NCBI RefSeq assembly: GCF_014066305.1
Contig: NW_023501068.1
Span: 171,501-235,500, forward strand
Direction: 5' to 3'
From: Letharia columbiana
Lineage: Eukaryota > Ascomycota > Lecanoromycetes > Lecanorales > Parmeliaceae
DNA length: 64,000 bases
Of this stretch, positions 11,218 to 23,376 are shown one piece after another. Below the pieces are notes generated by a model, which saw only the letters and a program-made list of their open reading frames with translations, made no database searches and was not told the origin of the DNA. Every line of letters begins with the position of its first letter. Position 1 is the first letter of the stretch. Both the position numbers and the translations under genes were made by a program.

Positions 11218-11995
11218 ATGATACTCCTCTATGCAGCCCAACGGACTAAGTTTTCGAGTGTTTTGGTGCTCCCTCAAACATCATATCTACACAATTTAGG
11301 AACAGCAAGATATCAAGCTACGCCGACGAGGTCGGAAACCAGCGTTTTCGAAGCAACAGATATTCCCATAGCGCCTCTGACCACCGCTCCCAACCCCAAA
11401 ACCAGAGTCACACTTGCTTCTTTGCCCCGTGAGCTTCGAGACGAGGTTTACGAAGAAATGGCCACCGTGCACAAGATCATTGGCAAACAGTGTAATAGAG
11501 ATGTTGGCTGCCCCGAAGAGTGGAAGACAATGAGGGCCATGTTTCGGGCTAGCCCTGTGTCAGAGAGTTTTGCGATAGAGGCCTATGAGACCTTCTTCCG
11601 TATTAACACTTTCCAAATGGAGGGTAAGAGTCATGCTTAGTAAACTCGCAAAACCTACTATGTCAGAGGGCATGGATAGTCAGACATGACGGCGTCCGTG
11701 CGTAGGATTCTGATTGAACACCCCATCCGGACCACTTGTCCCCACCCGAACCCTCTCTTCTGCGCACTTCGGACTCCAATTTTTCGATATCCTCTCGATT
11801 CCTCATGATCGCAGGCTAGCTGCCACCGACAAGACACTCTGCGCAATTACGCAAGCGTGTCGGGAGCTCATAGAGAAGATTGGTGAAGGGTCGATGTTTG
11901 AACCCAAATACCCACATGACGAAGGAAAGATCAAGTACTGGGCGCAGTACCTGAAGGTCTATCAGGAGTTCAGAGAGACCATGGCCAGATATTGA
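11218..11995 (+). pseudogene. LPREIR-family copy 2, disrupted
   Basis: The N-terminal part (11218..11637) is open and carries LASLPRELRDEVYEEM and a FFRINTF helix matching the other copies. The frame then meets TAG TAA at 11638..11643, yet homology to copy 3 continues in the same frame beyond them (TRKTYYVRG against NRPVYYVKG). The central beta block present in copy 3 is missing or scrambled between about 11680 and 11830. A C-terminal block with ELIEKIGEGSMFEPKYP, matching LKEKIGEELKFETNYL of copy 3, ends at a TGA at 11993..11995. Stops plus lost middle mark it as a pseudogene unless an unseen intron skips the stops. Confidence 0.6.
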
Positions 11996-12542
11996 GAATC
12001 TGCAACATCTTTGCAACACCCATCGCTCCCAACCTTCGCTCCATTGTTAGCCGGTCGCTCTTTTTCCGGCCACCCGAGCTTACTCCGTGTGCATAGCGAT
12101 GTAGAATCTCGACAGCGTAAGCAAAAATGCTAGTAACGATAAAGGATGCATCGGGGAAAGCGTCACACTCATCTCAACTCTGCTGACGGTGCTACTCAAT
12201 TCTAGCATCTTTCTTGGCCACTTCATAGACAGTTGGATTTGTCTAGTGCCTTCTCACTAGATCTATGCATACACCCTTTGCTGTACCATTGTTTTTTGGG
12301 TTTCTCAAAATCTGGTTCTGTCCTTGTCCAATATGTCGGACTCACAATGATCAACCCCCAATCTGCCACAATGTCAAGGAAATGCCATGGCGATAGAGTC
12401 ACAGACGTATGAAGGGACCTTAAACGTGATTCTATTTCAAGGTTTGCCTTGCCTGTTGCGTAACATGTACCACTTACCATAGATGCGGTGTCGAGTGTAC
12501 GAACAGCTTAACAGCATCTTCAATAGCTAGAGTGCTCCAAAC
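11996..12542. other. Intergenic, no gene seen
   Basis: Spacer between copies 2 and 3 of the LPREIR family. No ORF with family motifs on either strand. Confidence 0.35.
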
Positions 12543-13390
12543 ATGGCTCCCTTTCCGAACATTAAAGTCATTTTTGCTACTCTGCCTCGCGAGGTCCGTG
12601 ACAAGATTTTCGAACTTATGCTCACCAACTCCAAGACCATCAGCACCACGGAATGCGCTGCAGTGTATGGCCAGTCAGAGGATCTGGGGTCATTGAGAGC
12701 AATTGTTAGAGCCTGCCAAACATCACCGCAATTTGCAAGAGAGGCTTTCCAGGCATTCTTACGGATCAATACCTGCAGAATGGTGGTCCAGAATGGCCTT
12801 GGTTTCCTGAATCGCCCGGTTTACTATGTCAAGGGTCAAGTTTTCCAAAAGGTAGGCACACTCTGGAGTTGTTCTTCGCCATTTGGCAGCAGATCTTCAT
12901 CTGCAAGACATAGTCCGGAGACTAACTCCTGCTTCTACTGCTAAGACCTCTTTCCATGATCCAGGTTTCTTGCCTTGAATAAGCAATGCTGACCCCGTTA
13001 TGTGCGTAGATGATGTTTCTCGTCAATAGGATTGAGATCAAACTCGTCATTCATGAACAGACTGGGACGCGATACGGGCTCCCTGGTTGCTTTCGCGACC
13101 TTCTGGCCTGTCCTGTTCTATGCCACGTTACCTTCAAGGTTGGACTACTCAGGGTTGGACTCTATTACGATACCGATGCTGAATGGAGCTATATGTCGGA
13201 GGATAGAGTTCTTGATAAGAAAAATTCAGATGGGCTGGACGAAATACTCACACTTACCTCGGGAATGTATCGGCAGCTCAAAGAGAAGATTGGGGAGGAG
13301 CTAAAGTTCGAGACCAACTACCTGCGCGTTGGAGAAAAAATCAAGGCTTGGGAAGAGCGCATAGGCAAAGCTGCAGTCGAGCAAACATGA
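12543..13390 (+). CDS. LPREIR-family protein, copy 3 (two exons)
   Basis: Exons 12543..12851 and 13010..13390 with a 158-bp intron (AAG|gtaggc ... gcgtag) in phase 0 give 229 residues. Exon 1 has FATLPREVRDKIFELML and FLRINTCRM; exon 2 has a beta-rich centre (NRIEIKLVIHEQTG, LLACPVLCHVTFKV) and a C-terminal YRQLKEKIGEELKFE helix. This is the most complete member of the local family and was used as the reference for judging the broken copies. No catalytic residues are evident. The N-terminal motif resembles F-box/2EXR starts, so a scaffold or adaptor role is possible, but nothing in the sequence proves it. Confidence 0.65.
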
Positions 13391-13965
13391 GTCGTGGTGT
13401 TGGAAAGGGAAGATCTACCGGAACACGAGAGTCTTGTCAAAGGCTAGCAGCTACTGTTTGTCATGACTAAGGGCAATCATGTCGCCTAGATCGGTCAAGT
13501 CTCGACACTTGGTCCAGTCAAATGCAAGAATGACAGGAGTGACTTTCCAGAAAATTCGAGGTCCTTGATGTGGGGTCGCGTCTGGTAAATGTACCAAACA
13601 TGAACTGCAGCACATGCCCCAGAGTCGACAAAGAAGTAGTCGCTTATGAGCAAAACTGTTCATGGCCCGGACATTGAATCGTCCACCTCCGCAGTAGCCA
13701 CTGCTGATGATGACAGTATACATATTAGACACTATGGTTGTGTAACCTACACCACATCAACATTACCACCTCATAGTACCATCGATGCAATTCGTATTCT
13801 CATTCTTTCAAATCGCTTGCATCGAAACAAGGTCCCGAGATCGAAGGCGCCGTCTCATTGAGGGTACGTACGAGTACCTCTCAGCACACTCCCGTAGTAA
13901 GTGGTCCCAACGCTTTTGATACCCAATTTCAAAACCATCGCTTCGACTCTCGATAGTATTCAGTC
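13391..13965. other. Intergenic, no gene seen
   Basis: Only short frames without family motifs lie between LPREIR copies 3 and 4. Confidence 0.35.
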
Positions 13966-14632
13966 ATGACTTCGAGCCTAGCGCCGCCCTCAAAATCGAG
14001 CATTTCCCAATCCAAGAACGAACGACCTTCGCTTCCTGGCCACTTGAACTCCGTGTCGATATGGATTTATAGTCATCGCTGAGGAGGAGTTAGTCGCTAC
14101 TACCGAGCGCGCAACAAACTACGGCAATTGCAAAGGAGTTGAAGCTATCAATTCTCCATGCGAGCACCTAAATCACGCATATCGCACGCCAAAGTTGGAT
14201 CACCTTTCAGATCATGCCAAGTTCTACCTGAGTTCGTCAACCGCAAACCTCACCGCCTTAGAGAACGAAAGATCCTTCGATGTCAACGCATGGGTCCGGT
14301 GCATGAAGTTTACCATTCACGAGACGTTCTTACTCTGCCCAGAAGTGCGGGACAGGCTAGTTAACGAGCTGCGGCAGTTGCTGCTATGCCCTCGTCTGCA
14401 TACGGTGAGTATTCGGATCGAATGCTTCCCATTGAAAAACGAGGAGGAGTTACATGATATCCTGCGGGCAGTTGCAGAGGTGTACGCTCAGTTATGGGGG
14501 AAGATAAGTGGCAGGTTCAAGTTTGAGACCGACGGGAGGGAGAATTGGGGCAACGAGAGAGGGCAGCCGTTTTCACCTTGGGTTCCGAGTCCTGTAAATG
14601 TGCCACGGGAGCAGCGTCCTCCAACTCGATGA
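13966..14632 (+). pseudogene. LPREIR-family copy 4, N-terminus broken
   Basis: An ATG at 13966 opens a short frame into a degenerate version of the LPREIR region near 14030..14065, where a frame change and stop occur. From about 14050 one frame stays open to the TGA-side end at 14632 but has no ATG before the family blocks. It contains NAWVRCMKFTIHE, LLLCPRLHTVSIRIECF and a YAQLWGKISGRFKFE terminal helix, matching the C-terminal half of copies 1 and 3. The NTF helix region is not recognisable. I read it as a pseudogene immediately bordering the AT-rich island. Confidence 0.55.
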
Positions 14633-14807
14633 GGCATGTCCGAAAGCATGATACCGCAGGTAGCTCATTAGTCTATTCTGGCCATCCTCTTAATCGAGCA
14701 TGATCACGAGAAGCTACCAATTTTAATTATACAAGTTCCCTTTCATGAAGAGATTGTATGAGATATTGAATATTAGTGCACTCACAAAGTGAATCCGCAG
14801 GACTGAT

Positions 14808-14849
14808 GTAAAGTAAAGAAAGTCTCACGTAAAGTGAAGAAAGTCTCAC
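14808..14849 (+). repeat. Two 21-bp tandem units at the island edge
   Basis: The unit starting gtaaagt and ending gtctcac occurs at 14808..14828 and 14829..14849 with one mismatch. It lies at the transition from normal-GC sequence to the AT-rich island. Confidence 0.8.
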
Positions 14850-15854
14850 GTCGCAAAAGCTAGGATACTTTTAAACCTTAGCCTATGCTAAGAAAAATAC
14901 CAGTAGCGGGATTATCCGATAACCGCCGAGCCGAGACAACATTTTAGCTTCAAAAATCGCGTCTTTCAAGAACGCGACTTTTTTATATCCTTTCTTACTA
15001 TTCCATCAAATATAGTTCCAATATAGCTAAAATTACTACCCTACCTTAGTCTAATAAGAATAAACTATATAAGACTTAGAAACGTTAAAAAAAAGAGGCT
15101 ATAATCGAGGTAAGAAAGGAAAAACTTAAATAATATAATATTCTTCTTCGACGTATATCTATATTATCTAAATATTAATTATTATAAATCGAGTATTATA
15201 TATCCGTTAGTTACTTTTTAAATAACTTTATAATTCTTTTATATCTAGTATTTAGTCTTATATAGACTACTACTATCTAGAATATACTTTATAAAAATAT
15301 AAATTTATATACTTCTCGACAGAGTTCTCTAGATCCTTACTAAAAATCTACTCGTATTTTAAAGTTAAAAATCTTTATCGCTATTATAATCTATATGAAA
15401 ATCTATCGCTTTTCTACTATTTATAATTATTAAAGAATTAATAATATTACTTCGATATCTTTAATTCTTATTAGCGAAATAATATAAAACCGCTATATAC
15501 TTCTTCGAAGAATAATTTATTATTTAAATTTTAATAAAGAGAATTCTTTTATTATTAAAAAGGATAGATATTAAAAGTCTATATAATATAAGAAAATACT
15601 TTTATTTACCGATAAGATATAAAGTAATTAAAAGAAATTACGTACTCTAAGTAGTTATTATATAATTAATAAATATATAATTAAGAAGATAGAGCGTATT
15701 TATTATTCTATTATAGCTCTAAATAAACTAATTAAGTAAAAATATAAGATTTTTATAATTAATAATAAGAGCTATCTTTATAACTATATATAATATTCAT
15801 CTAAATAAAATCTTAAAGATAGATTTAAAGTTAAAGGTCTCGGAGATATAAGCG

Positions 15855-16450
15855 CTATAGTTTTTAAATTAGCTATTAATATATTACTCTCTAACTTTAT
15901 TCTCTTTATAAATAATTATTTTATCGAATTAAAGCTTACTAGTAAGTTAAAGATCTTAAAAATTACTATATATAAGACTATAAAGCTAAATTAGATAAAT
16001 CTTCTAGAATTACTTATAAAGATGAAATAGCGATTTACTAAGAATATTCTATACGATATTCTTACTATAGTAATTTAGAATAATATTCTTATAATAGTCT
16101 AATAGAATAACAACCTTATTTTAACCCTTATTACTATCTACGATATCAGAGAGATTAATAATATTATTATTAAAAAGAGAAAGCGTTCTAATAGAATAAG
16201 TACTAATAATTATATTATCTTATCTAATTTTAAAGAGAATAAGAATAATATCTAGTAAAAGAATTTCGATATTTCGAAGATCTTTTTCTATTATAATAAA
16301 TATATAAGGGAGATTAATTGATTTAATATATTAATAACTATATATTCTTTTTATAAAGCTTATAATCGAATATAAATATTCTAATTTTACTAAAAATTAA
16401 ATAAAAGTTTTTCAAATACTTTTAAACTCTATAAATCTATAGAAATATTT
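15855..16450 (+). pseudogene. RIP-degraded piggyBac-like (DDE_Tnp_1_7) transposase
   Basis: In one continuous plus-strand frame, ignoring TAA/TAG/TGA codons that RIP would make from TGG, CAA or CAG, the translation contains FILFINNYFIELKLTSKLK, matching the piggyBac DNYFTS...L block with Asp changed to Asn. Further on it has YNKYIREIN-stop-FN, matching the MGGVDRFD-type motif, followed by a Tyr-rich block ending NTFKLYK. The order and spacing fit piggyBac-type transposases. It is not functional. Confidence 0.6.
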
Positions 16451-17461
16451 CGTTAGAAGTATTAGATATTTCTTAAATAGATAATAATAGAATTACTTAA
16501 GGAAGATAGAGAAGATAAGCGATCTTAGTAACCTTTTACTCTACTTTCTACTCTATTAAAATCAATATAAAATAATTATAAATAATAAGACTTAAAGACT
16601 ATTTAATAATATTTTATATATTATTTAAATCGTTAAAAGAAAGAATTTTAAAGATTTAGTAAAGAAATAAGTAGTAATAATAAGAGAGTACGAAAGATTA
16701 GAGAGAGATACGCTATCTATAAAATCTCTTTATATAAGAAAGAGACTTATATAGAACGATTTCACTATAGAAAGAATTAAATAAAGTCTATATAATAGAT
16801 TACGATCATTTAATATGAATTATATAGTAGTTTTACAGTGGTAATATAGATAATAATACTAGAATTCTTAAATGTTATCTTCCGACGGTTATCGAATAAG
16901 ATCGCGTTAGATTTATATAGGGGTTATATTAAAATAAAGCGCGACCTCGTAGTAACCTCGCTATCACTATTATATCGTCGCTAGATCTCGCTATTATCGA
17001 TAAAGCTATTTATATAATAAAGGCTCTCCGCTTTCCCGAGATATATAAGACGAAAAGAAGACTCACCGCTATTAAAGCTGGGGATTTCTATAGAAAAGAG
17101 AATTTTATCGATAATATTACCTATAATCTAATTTAATTCTTCTCTCTACTTCGCCTCGCTAGCGCCTATAATCGAGCTAATACTATATCTATCGTCGATA
17201 AGCTTCTTTAAGATTTTTTAAACTTCTTATTAATAAATAGGACTCGATTATTTAGCGTAATATCGCTACTTATTAGACGAAAATACGCTCTCTTATATTA
17301 TTCTCTTAATTTATTATATTCGCCTTTAAATTATAGAATTTAATCTTAATCTTATCGAGTACTTTATAAATATTTAATATATACTTATTAAAATTGTTAG
17401 ATTTTATACTCTAAACTCGTTAATTAGAATAAGACTTCTTTTACTCGACTTTAATATTATT

Positions 17462-19258
17462 AATATATAGAAAAGAATAAGATAGAGTTAAGCTTAAAAA
17501 TCTTAAATTTATATATAGAGTTAATTATAAATTCGAGTTCGCTATACTCTTTAATTAGATCGACTAAGTTAGTTTAATAGCTCTCTTATATCTCTCTTAT
17601 TAAAAATTTATATATAGAAGTTTTATACTTTAAAGTACTTAGCTTACGATATATATAGTTACTTTATAATTTCTTAAATTATAAAGCTCGCTTTACGCTT
17701 TCTAACGCTATAAAAATTATAAAGTTTAATCTATTATTAATAAATTAAATAGATATTTAAATATAATAATTATAGTAGTTATATTAGACGTATTCGAAAT
17801 CGAATAATAATTCTTTCATCTATTTATATAATTATTCTTCTTTTATTATTCTATTAATTCTATTAATTTTATTAACGTCTTCGATATCCCTCGTTTAAAG
17901 ATTACTTAACGTTTTAAATATATAGATCTCTTTTATTCGTCTCTTAAAGTCTCTACTAACGCTCTTAAATTACTTTTTAGCGAATTCGTTACTACTAATA
18001 ATCGAGGCCGTAAGCGAGTTTAATAGCTATTTACTACTACTTATAAACGCGTTAAAAGACTCTTAAAAAGAGCTTAAACGAATATATTCTCTTCTATATA
18101 CTTCTTCTAAGCTAGCGATAATATCTTTTAATTCAGCGATACTATCTCTTAAGACGCATTTTTCTTCTCTACTTATTCTTTATTATTCTATTTTAAAGTC
18201 TCTTAACGCGTATTAGATTCTAAATATCGTTAAAAAGAAGCTTCTAAAAATATAATAATTATATTAGATACGTTCGAGATCGAATAATAATCCTTTTATC
18301 TATTTATATAATTATTCTTCTTTTATTATTCTATTAATTCTATCAATTCCATTAATATAAATATATTTACCCTCGATATCCTCGCACTTAGTTAAATAAG
18401 AGGAGAATCTATAATAGACGAATACGGAGAATACTACGGAGAATATTGCGGAGATAGTCATCAGCAGCAGTATATACAAGAAGGATATGCGTAATACAAT
18501 AGGTCTACTCTTTACGATCTTATATCAATCCACTCAATTAGTATAAGGGAAGTCAATATAGCAGGCGAATGCGGAGAATACTGCGGAGAAACCAAGCGGC
18601 AACAAGGCCCCCAGCACCAAGAACACGGCTCAGCTCTCCAAGATCCCACGTTATATGCTCTTCACGGTTTCATATCAAATCATTACTCAGTAAGCGGAGA
18701 ACACCACTGCAACTTAACCTATCATCTCTACTATATTTAATATGATATATTACTATAATAACGTTATAAGAAGAGAATTTACTACGACGATCATAGCTAA
18801 TTAAACCTCTATAGAAGAAATATCGAACGATATATATTTAAACGAATTAAAACTATTCGATATCTTACTCTAATAGCTATTTTATTATTCGAAAGATTTT
18901 ACTACGATAGAAGATAATATGAAATTTATACCACTAATTAGCATATTATCTCTATTTCTTTTCGATATTTTAATACTTCTTATTATAAGAATATAATCTT
19001 TCTCTATTTTTTATAGATAATTATTACGAATTAATTCTTTATACTCGATATATCTTTCTAATTAAATCTTAGCGCGCCTCTCTTCGTATATATATATCTA
19101 TATATTATATAGATTAAATTAATCTTATAGTAATAAAAGTAGATTAAAAACGTATAGTAAGTAATTAGAGTTCGATTTAACTTAGAACTAGAGCTAAAAT
19201 TCGATTTAACTTAGAAAAATTTAACTCTATAAATTTAATTTATAGGCCTTTACTTATA
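17462..19258 (+). repeat. Repeat family R61, copy A (heavily RIP-mutated)
   Basis: Aligns, reverse-complemented, to 61204..62665 over most of its length: the 17470..17750 block, the 18240..18400 block, the array of GGAGAA-type short repeats at 18400..18720, the 18780..19130 block and the terminal palindrome block at 19195..19258 all match in order. Differences are transitions. The 18500..18720 part is much less mutated than the rest. An internal direct repeat (17758..17895 and 18246..18390) is not seen in the 61-kb copy. Confidence 0.85.
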
Positions 19259-20584
19259 ATAATATATTAGAGTAAGATATTTATCTTTAATAGCCTTTAA
19301 AGTAGTTAGATTATTAATTTATTTTATATCTTTTAAAATAGCGTAAACTAAGTAAACTTTAATACTCTTAGCGATTACTTTATTAGCGATATTTATTATA
19401 AAGAAATTAACTTTATATTAATTAATATAATCTTATTTATAATTATACTCTTAGTAAGCGTATTTTTTATTAAGATAAGAAGAGATTTTAATAGATAAAA
19501 GAATATTATAATTAAACGAATTATAGATCTTAATTATCTTTAATTTTATTTTATAGAGATCGATGTAATATAACTACTTATTTCGCTAATTATATATCTT
19601 ATTAATAATCTCGCTTTTATATAAATAATACTATTAATAGAATAATCGAGTATCTTAGATAGTTAGCGATTTATCGAGTTTATTATATATTTAGAAATTA
19701 TTAATTAGAGGTTAATACGCGTTAAATTACTCGAGTATTTATTTAATAACTATTTTTAGCGTAAAAATAGTCTTATAAGTTATCGAAGTATTTATAGATA
19801 ACTTTAATATTATTAATATAATCTTCGAGAGTATTATAGATACGAGTTTATTATATTTAATTTTCTTTTATAACTCTTTCTACTTATTAAGACTAATAGA
19901 GATCTTTTATTTAATAGAGAAGTAATAAAAGATAGAAAGAGTATTAAATAATGACGACGGCGATCTAAACGCGTTAGAGTACGTACCGCGACTTCACTTA
20001 GCATTACTAAAATCACTCTTATCCTTCTCCTATAGTAAGGCTATATCATCTTTTAAGAGAACCTCTAATAGAGCCCGATCAATACCTTTAGAGTTACTAC
20101 TATACCAATTCAGCTTCTTCTAAATATTCTCGAAGCCCTCGTATTACGGAGATTAGCGAATAACGCGTTTTTAAGAGATTATAGTAGGCGAGGCGGAGTA
20201 GTAAGCGAGGCGGAGTTATAGATAGCTTCAAAAAAATTAATAAATAACAGCGAGGTATAGAATAATAGGTAAGGAGGGCTGTTAAATTACTATGGGAGGG
20301 CTTTACTAATCCGGCCGGTCGGCCTAATCGTTCTCCGGTAATATTACCGTGGGGGTGGGCTGAGGTTTAAAAGCTACCAAAAGGCAGATCTCACTTCACA
20401 ACAGAACATCACAACTCAAAGCCTTTCGATCGGAAAATCCAGCACCACCAAACGCACAGGAATGATGATCCATGAAACCATGTCTTCACTATGGGTATCA
20501 CTCTAGGGTAAGTTTCCATCAGTGTTGAATGCCGTACCTGCAAATGACTAGATCGCACAGTCCCCCAAACCCAACCTTACGAGC

Positions 20585-21492
20585 ATGGAGTCAGCCGTCA
20601 CCGCAGAACCCAAGTGGAGCCGGCCAAGCCTCACCACCTTGCCGCGGGAAATTCGAAACCAGATCTATCGCCATCTCGTCGTCAGCTCTAAACCAATCAA
20701 AGTCTGCTACGATTACGATTCCTTATGGCTGTATCTGAAAGCCGGGAGGCAAAACAGAGACGTCAGCACTGAGTTCCTTTGCCATGCGGTAGAGGGTTCC
20801 GAAATTGCAGTTGAGGTCTACGAGGAGTTCTTTCGCAACAACACCTTCGACTGCGGCAGCTGTGAGAACTTACGACGATTTTTGACCACTACCACCACCC
20901 GCTTCAACTTTCATAACAACTTGTTTCCTGATACGTCGAACCACGGGTACCTGAAGTTTGAAAAAAACCGTGGATACGCAAGGTGCAAGTTTCAATCTTC
21001 TCCAACGTCCTCGAGCGCAAGCTTTCCGGACATCTGACACATCTTTTGGGGTGCTCCCATCTGCAACAGGTCGAAATCATAGTCTTCGGGCTTACCAGCC
21101 GAAGCCATGAGATTAATCCTGTCGATCGGACTATTGAAGCAATTGCGAGACTGTGCAAGAGCATCCGCGGTAAGATCGGGGGTGGACTCATAGTCAAGGT
21201 ACAAAAAGATTGGGGCGAGGCTCCATCGACATCGTCGATAGGTCATGCCATGATCAGCAACCCCGAATTAGAGAGTGTGAGCTGGATGTGGGAGGAGCCT
21301 AGCGAGGAGGCCAGAGGAAGATTCAGGAAGGGGCTTGGGACACATAAAGAGAAGATTCAAATGCTTATGTCCGCAGGATGGGCAGAGAAGAAGGGGAAAG
21401 TAGGAGCATGGGCAAAACATTGGCGCGAAGACCACAATGAACAGCAGCAGTTGAAGGAGTCCCAACTCAGAATGCTGCAGGAGGAAACTTGA
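20585..21492 (+). pseudogene. LPREIR-family copy 5, single-base frameshift in an A-run
   Basis: Starts at the ATG 20585 with LTTLPREIRNQIYRHLV and EVYEEFFRNNTF, matching the other copies. The frame runs to 21037, but family similarity switches to the next frame at the A7 tract 20961..20967, after which it reads WIRKVQVSIF, LLGCSHLQQVEIIVFG and a Lys/Glu-rich tail to a TGA at 21490..21492. There is no splice pair at the switch, so one base gained or lost in the homopolymer is the simplest explanation. It could equally be a sequencing error, in which case this is an intact gene of roughly 300 residues. It sits just right of island 1, opposite to copies 1-4. Confidence 0.6.
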
Positions 21493-22573
21493 AGGCATCT
21501 CACGCGCGGCATGTCTTTTGAGCACCACAGCTAGGATTGAGCTTGCTATCAATAGCCAACGGGTCCGTGATTGATTGGCGAACTAAGGATCCGCTGCTTC
21601 TGATGGACTGTCTCCGTATGGTGGATGTCAAGGCTTCGAGACTTCGTGTCCTGACGACCCGGTTGCATATACAGGTCGGACCGAATCAATAAATGCATAT
21701 TAAGTACAATCATTCAATCATGCTCTTCATGGACCAATGCGCACGTATTGGATGAATGGGCGCGAGTCCAAGTCTTCGTGCTCGTGAAGGTTGCCCGAGC
21801 TTCTCCGTACAGTATCATTTGCCACAGCCTTCCTCATTCGGGTCCACGATGCCGTGACTCCAAGTTCGACCATGCATTGTCGAAATAGTGTGGAACATTA
21901 ATGCCAGTTGAAGCGTCATGGGGGAGCAGCGAGGGAGCCGCCCTGGCACGCAGCATGAAAATGCAAGCCCCAATGGCATACGCTCGCCATTTCCTCGAGA
22001 AAAGCTAATTTAATTGGCGACAGACGAATGCTTTCTATGGCTTTACCCAGAATTGCCATTGCACATCTGATATCAGACATGATGTCAGTGATGGAGGTTC
22101 AAAATGAGCAATCTCTGCGCGATCTGTCGATATTCCCATGGTATAAGCGATTCGCAAGCTTCCAGCAGCTCAATTTCTGGCTTCCAGATCCTACTAGTCA
22201 TTCGATTTTTCCACAGTCATTGTCCCTTTTCAAACACTAAACATGCAGCTCAGACTCATCCTCGCACTTTCCGTGCCAATACTCAGCTAAGATCACAGCA
22301 AGATCATTCAATGCCAGCGTGAGCCATTGAACTCACATCCCATCTATTTTTGTTGTAAAGCTTTGATCGTGATAGTAAAGGTGTTTTAATCACGTTGGAG
22401 TTCTGCGGACTGCAAACCCAGCGCGCGGGGGCGCCAAGAGCGTCTAACTCGTATTTACCCCAGAATGACAGGGGTAATCACGAACTAAACAGTGACAGGG
22501 GAAGAGACCTCTAGAACAGTATTAACGGCTTTCAAAGCTACCTAGACTGCGGCCATACACCCAAATCGTGAAC
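21493..22573. other. Intergenic, no gene seen
   Basis: About 1.1 kb without motif-bearing frames. It should contain the promoter of the EXPERA gene, but I see no distinct element. Confidence 0.35.
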
Positions 22574-23376
22574 ATGGAGACCCAGTCTTCCCCATCCACC
22601 CTCGTTGTCGATCGTACAACCGTGCTCTCTCTCTTCGCAGCCCTCTCTGTCCTCATCACAGCATACGCTGCTTCTCTCCGCGTCCTCCACGCTTCTACAA
22701 CTACCAAGCTCCGCATCCTCTTCATCTGGCATCTCTTCGACTCCCTGATCCACTTCACCTTCGAGGGTTCCTTCCTTTACAATTGCTTCTTCACCTACAC
22801 ATCAGTCACACATTCAAGCGACTACCCGCATCCTGCGAGCTTGACGTCTCCAGGCGTGTACTTCTTGGGTTACCCGGATCGGCTGTATGGGAGTAAATAC
22901 GGCACAAGCCCGACGGCAAAGCTGTGGCAAGAATATGCGAAGGCAGATGAGAGATGGGGCGGAGCAGATCTGACGGTCATCAGCCTCGAGCTGTTGACTG
23001 TGTTCGCTGCAGGGCCATTAGCTGCGTACATTTGCGAGCTCATAAGACGGAGAGACAGTGGCGGGAAGTTGTGGTTCTGGGCGAGCGTGCTGGCTACTGG
23101 AGAGCTCTATGGTGGTAAGTGTTCAACTTTGCAGCAGGTTACGGAGAGCATTAGCTGATGAGTTTAGGCTTCATGACTTTCGCACCAGAGTGGCTAAGTG
23201 GTAACCCCAATCTGGATACCAGTAACTTCATGTATCTCTGGGTATACCTGGTCTTCTTCAATATGCTCTGGGTGTGGTTTCCCTTCTGGGTCTTGTACGA
23301 GGCATACAACAACATCAGTTTGGCGTTTGCTAGAGCCAGTGGTGCGACTGGGATTGAGACTAAGAAGACTGCATAG
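22574..23376 (+). CDS. EXPERA-domain (emopamil-binding-protein-like) membrane protein
   Basis: Exons 22574..23114 and 23168..23376 (intron 23115..23167, ggt|gtaagt ... gtttag) give 249 residues. Family motifs are in order: a first helix (TTVLSLFAALSVLITAY), the HLFDSLIHFTFEGSFLYN block with the conserved His and Glu that bind the sterol ammonium-like intermediate in EBP, a WQEYAKADERWGGADLTVISLELLTVF-type block, and ELYGGFMTFAPEWL before the last two helices. EBP catalyses delta8-delta7 sterol isomerisation in animals and plants; fungi use ERG2 for that step, so the fungal EXPERA proteins have an uncertain role, probably at the ER membrane. The ATG at 22574 is the first in frame. Confidence 0.88.

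Larger units (their letters stand above)
14880..20330. repeat. AT-rich, RIP-degraded transposon island 1
   Basis: About 5.4 kb of very AT-rich sequence with abrupt borders, almost no long open frames and a strong excess of TpA. Comparison of 17462..19258 with its unmutated relative at 61204..62665 shows that changes are nearly all C to T or G to A, many in CpA/TpG context, which is the RIP signature. A piggyBac-like transposase relic is readable at 15860..16450. The rest (for example 16500..17460 and 19260..20330) holds no gene I can identify. Confidence 0.85.

Noticed and set aside
14195..14632. LPREIR copy 4 as an intact 145-codon gene
   Set aside because: The apparent start is TTG and the family N-terminus upstream is frame-broken, so I call it a pseudogene.
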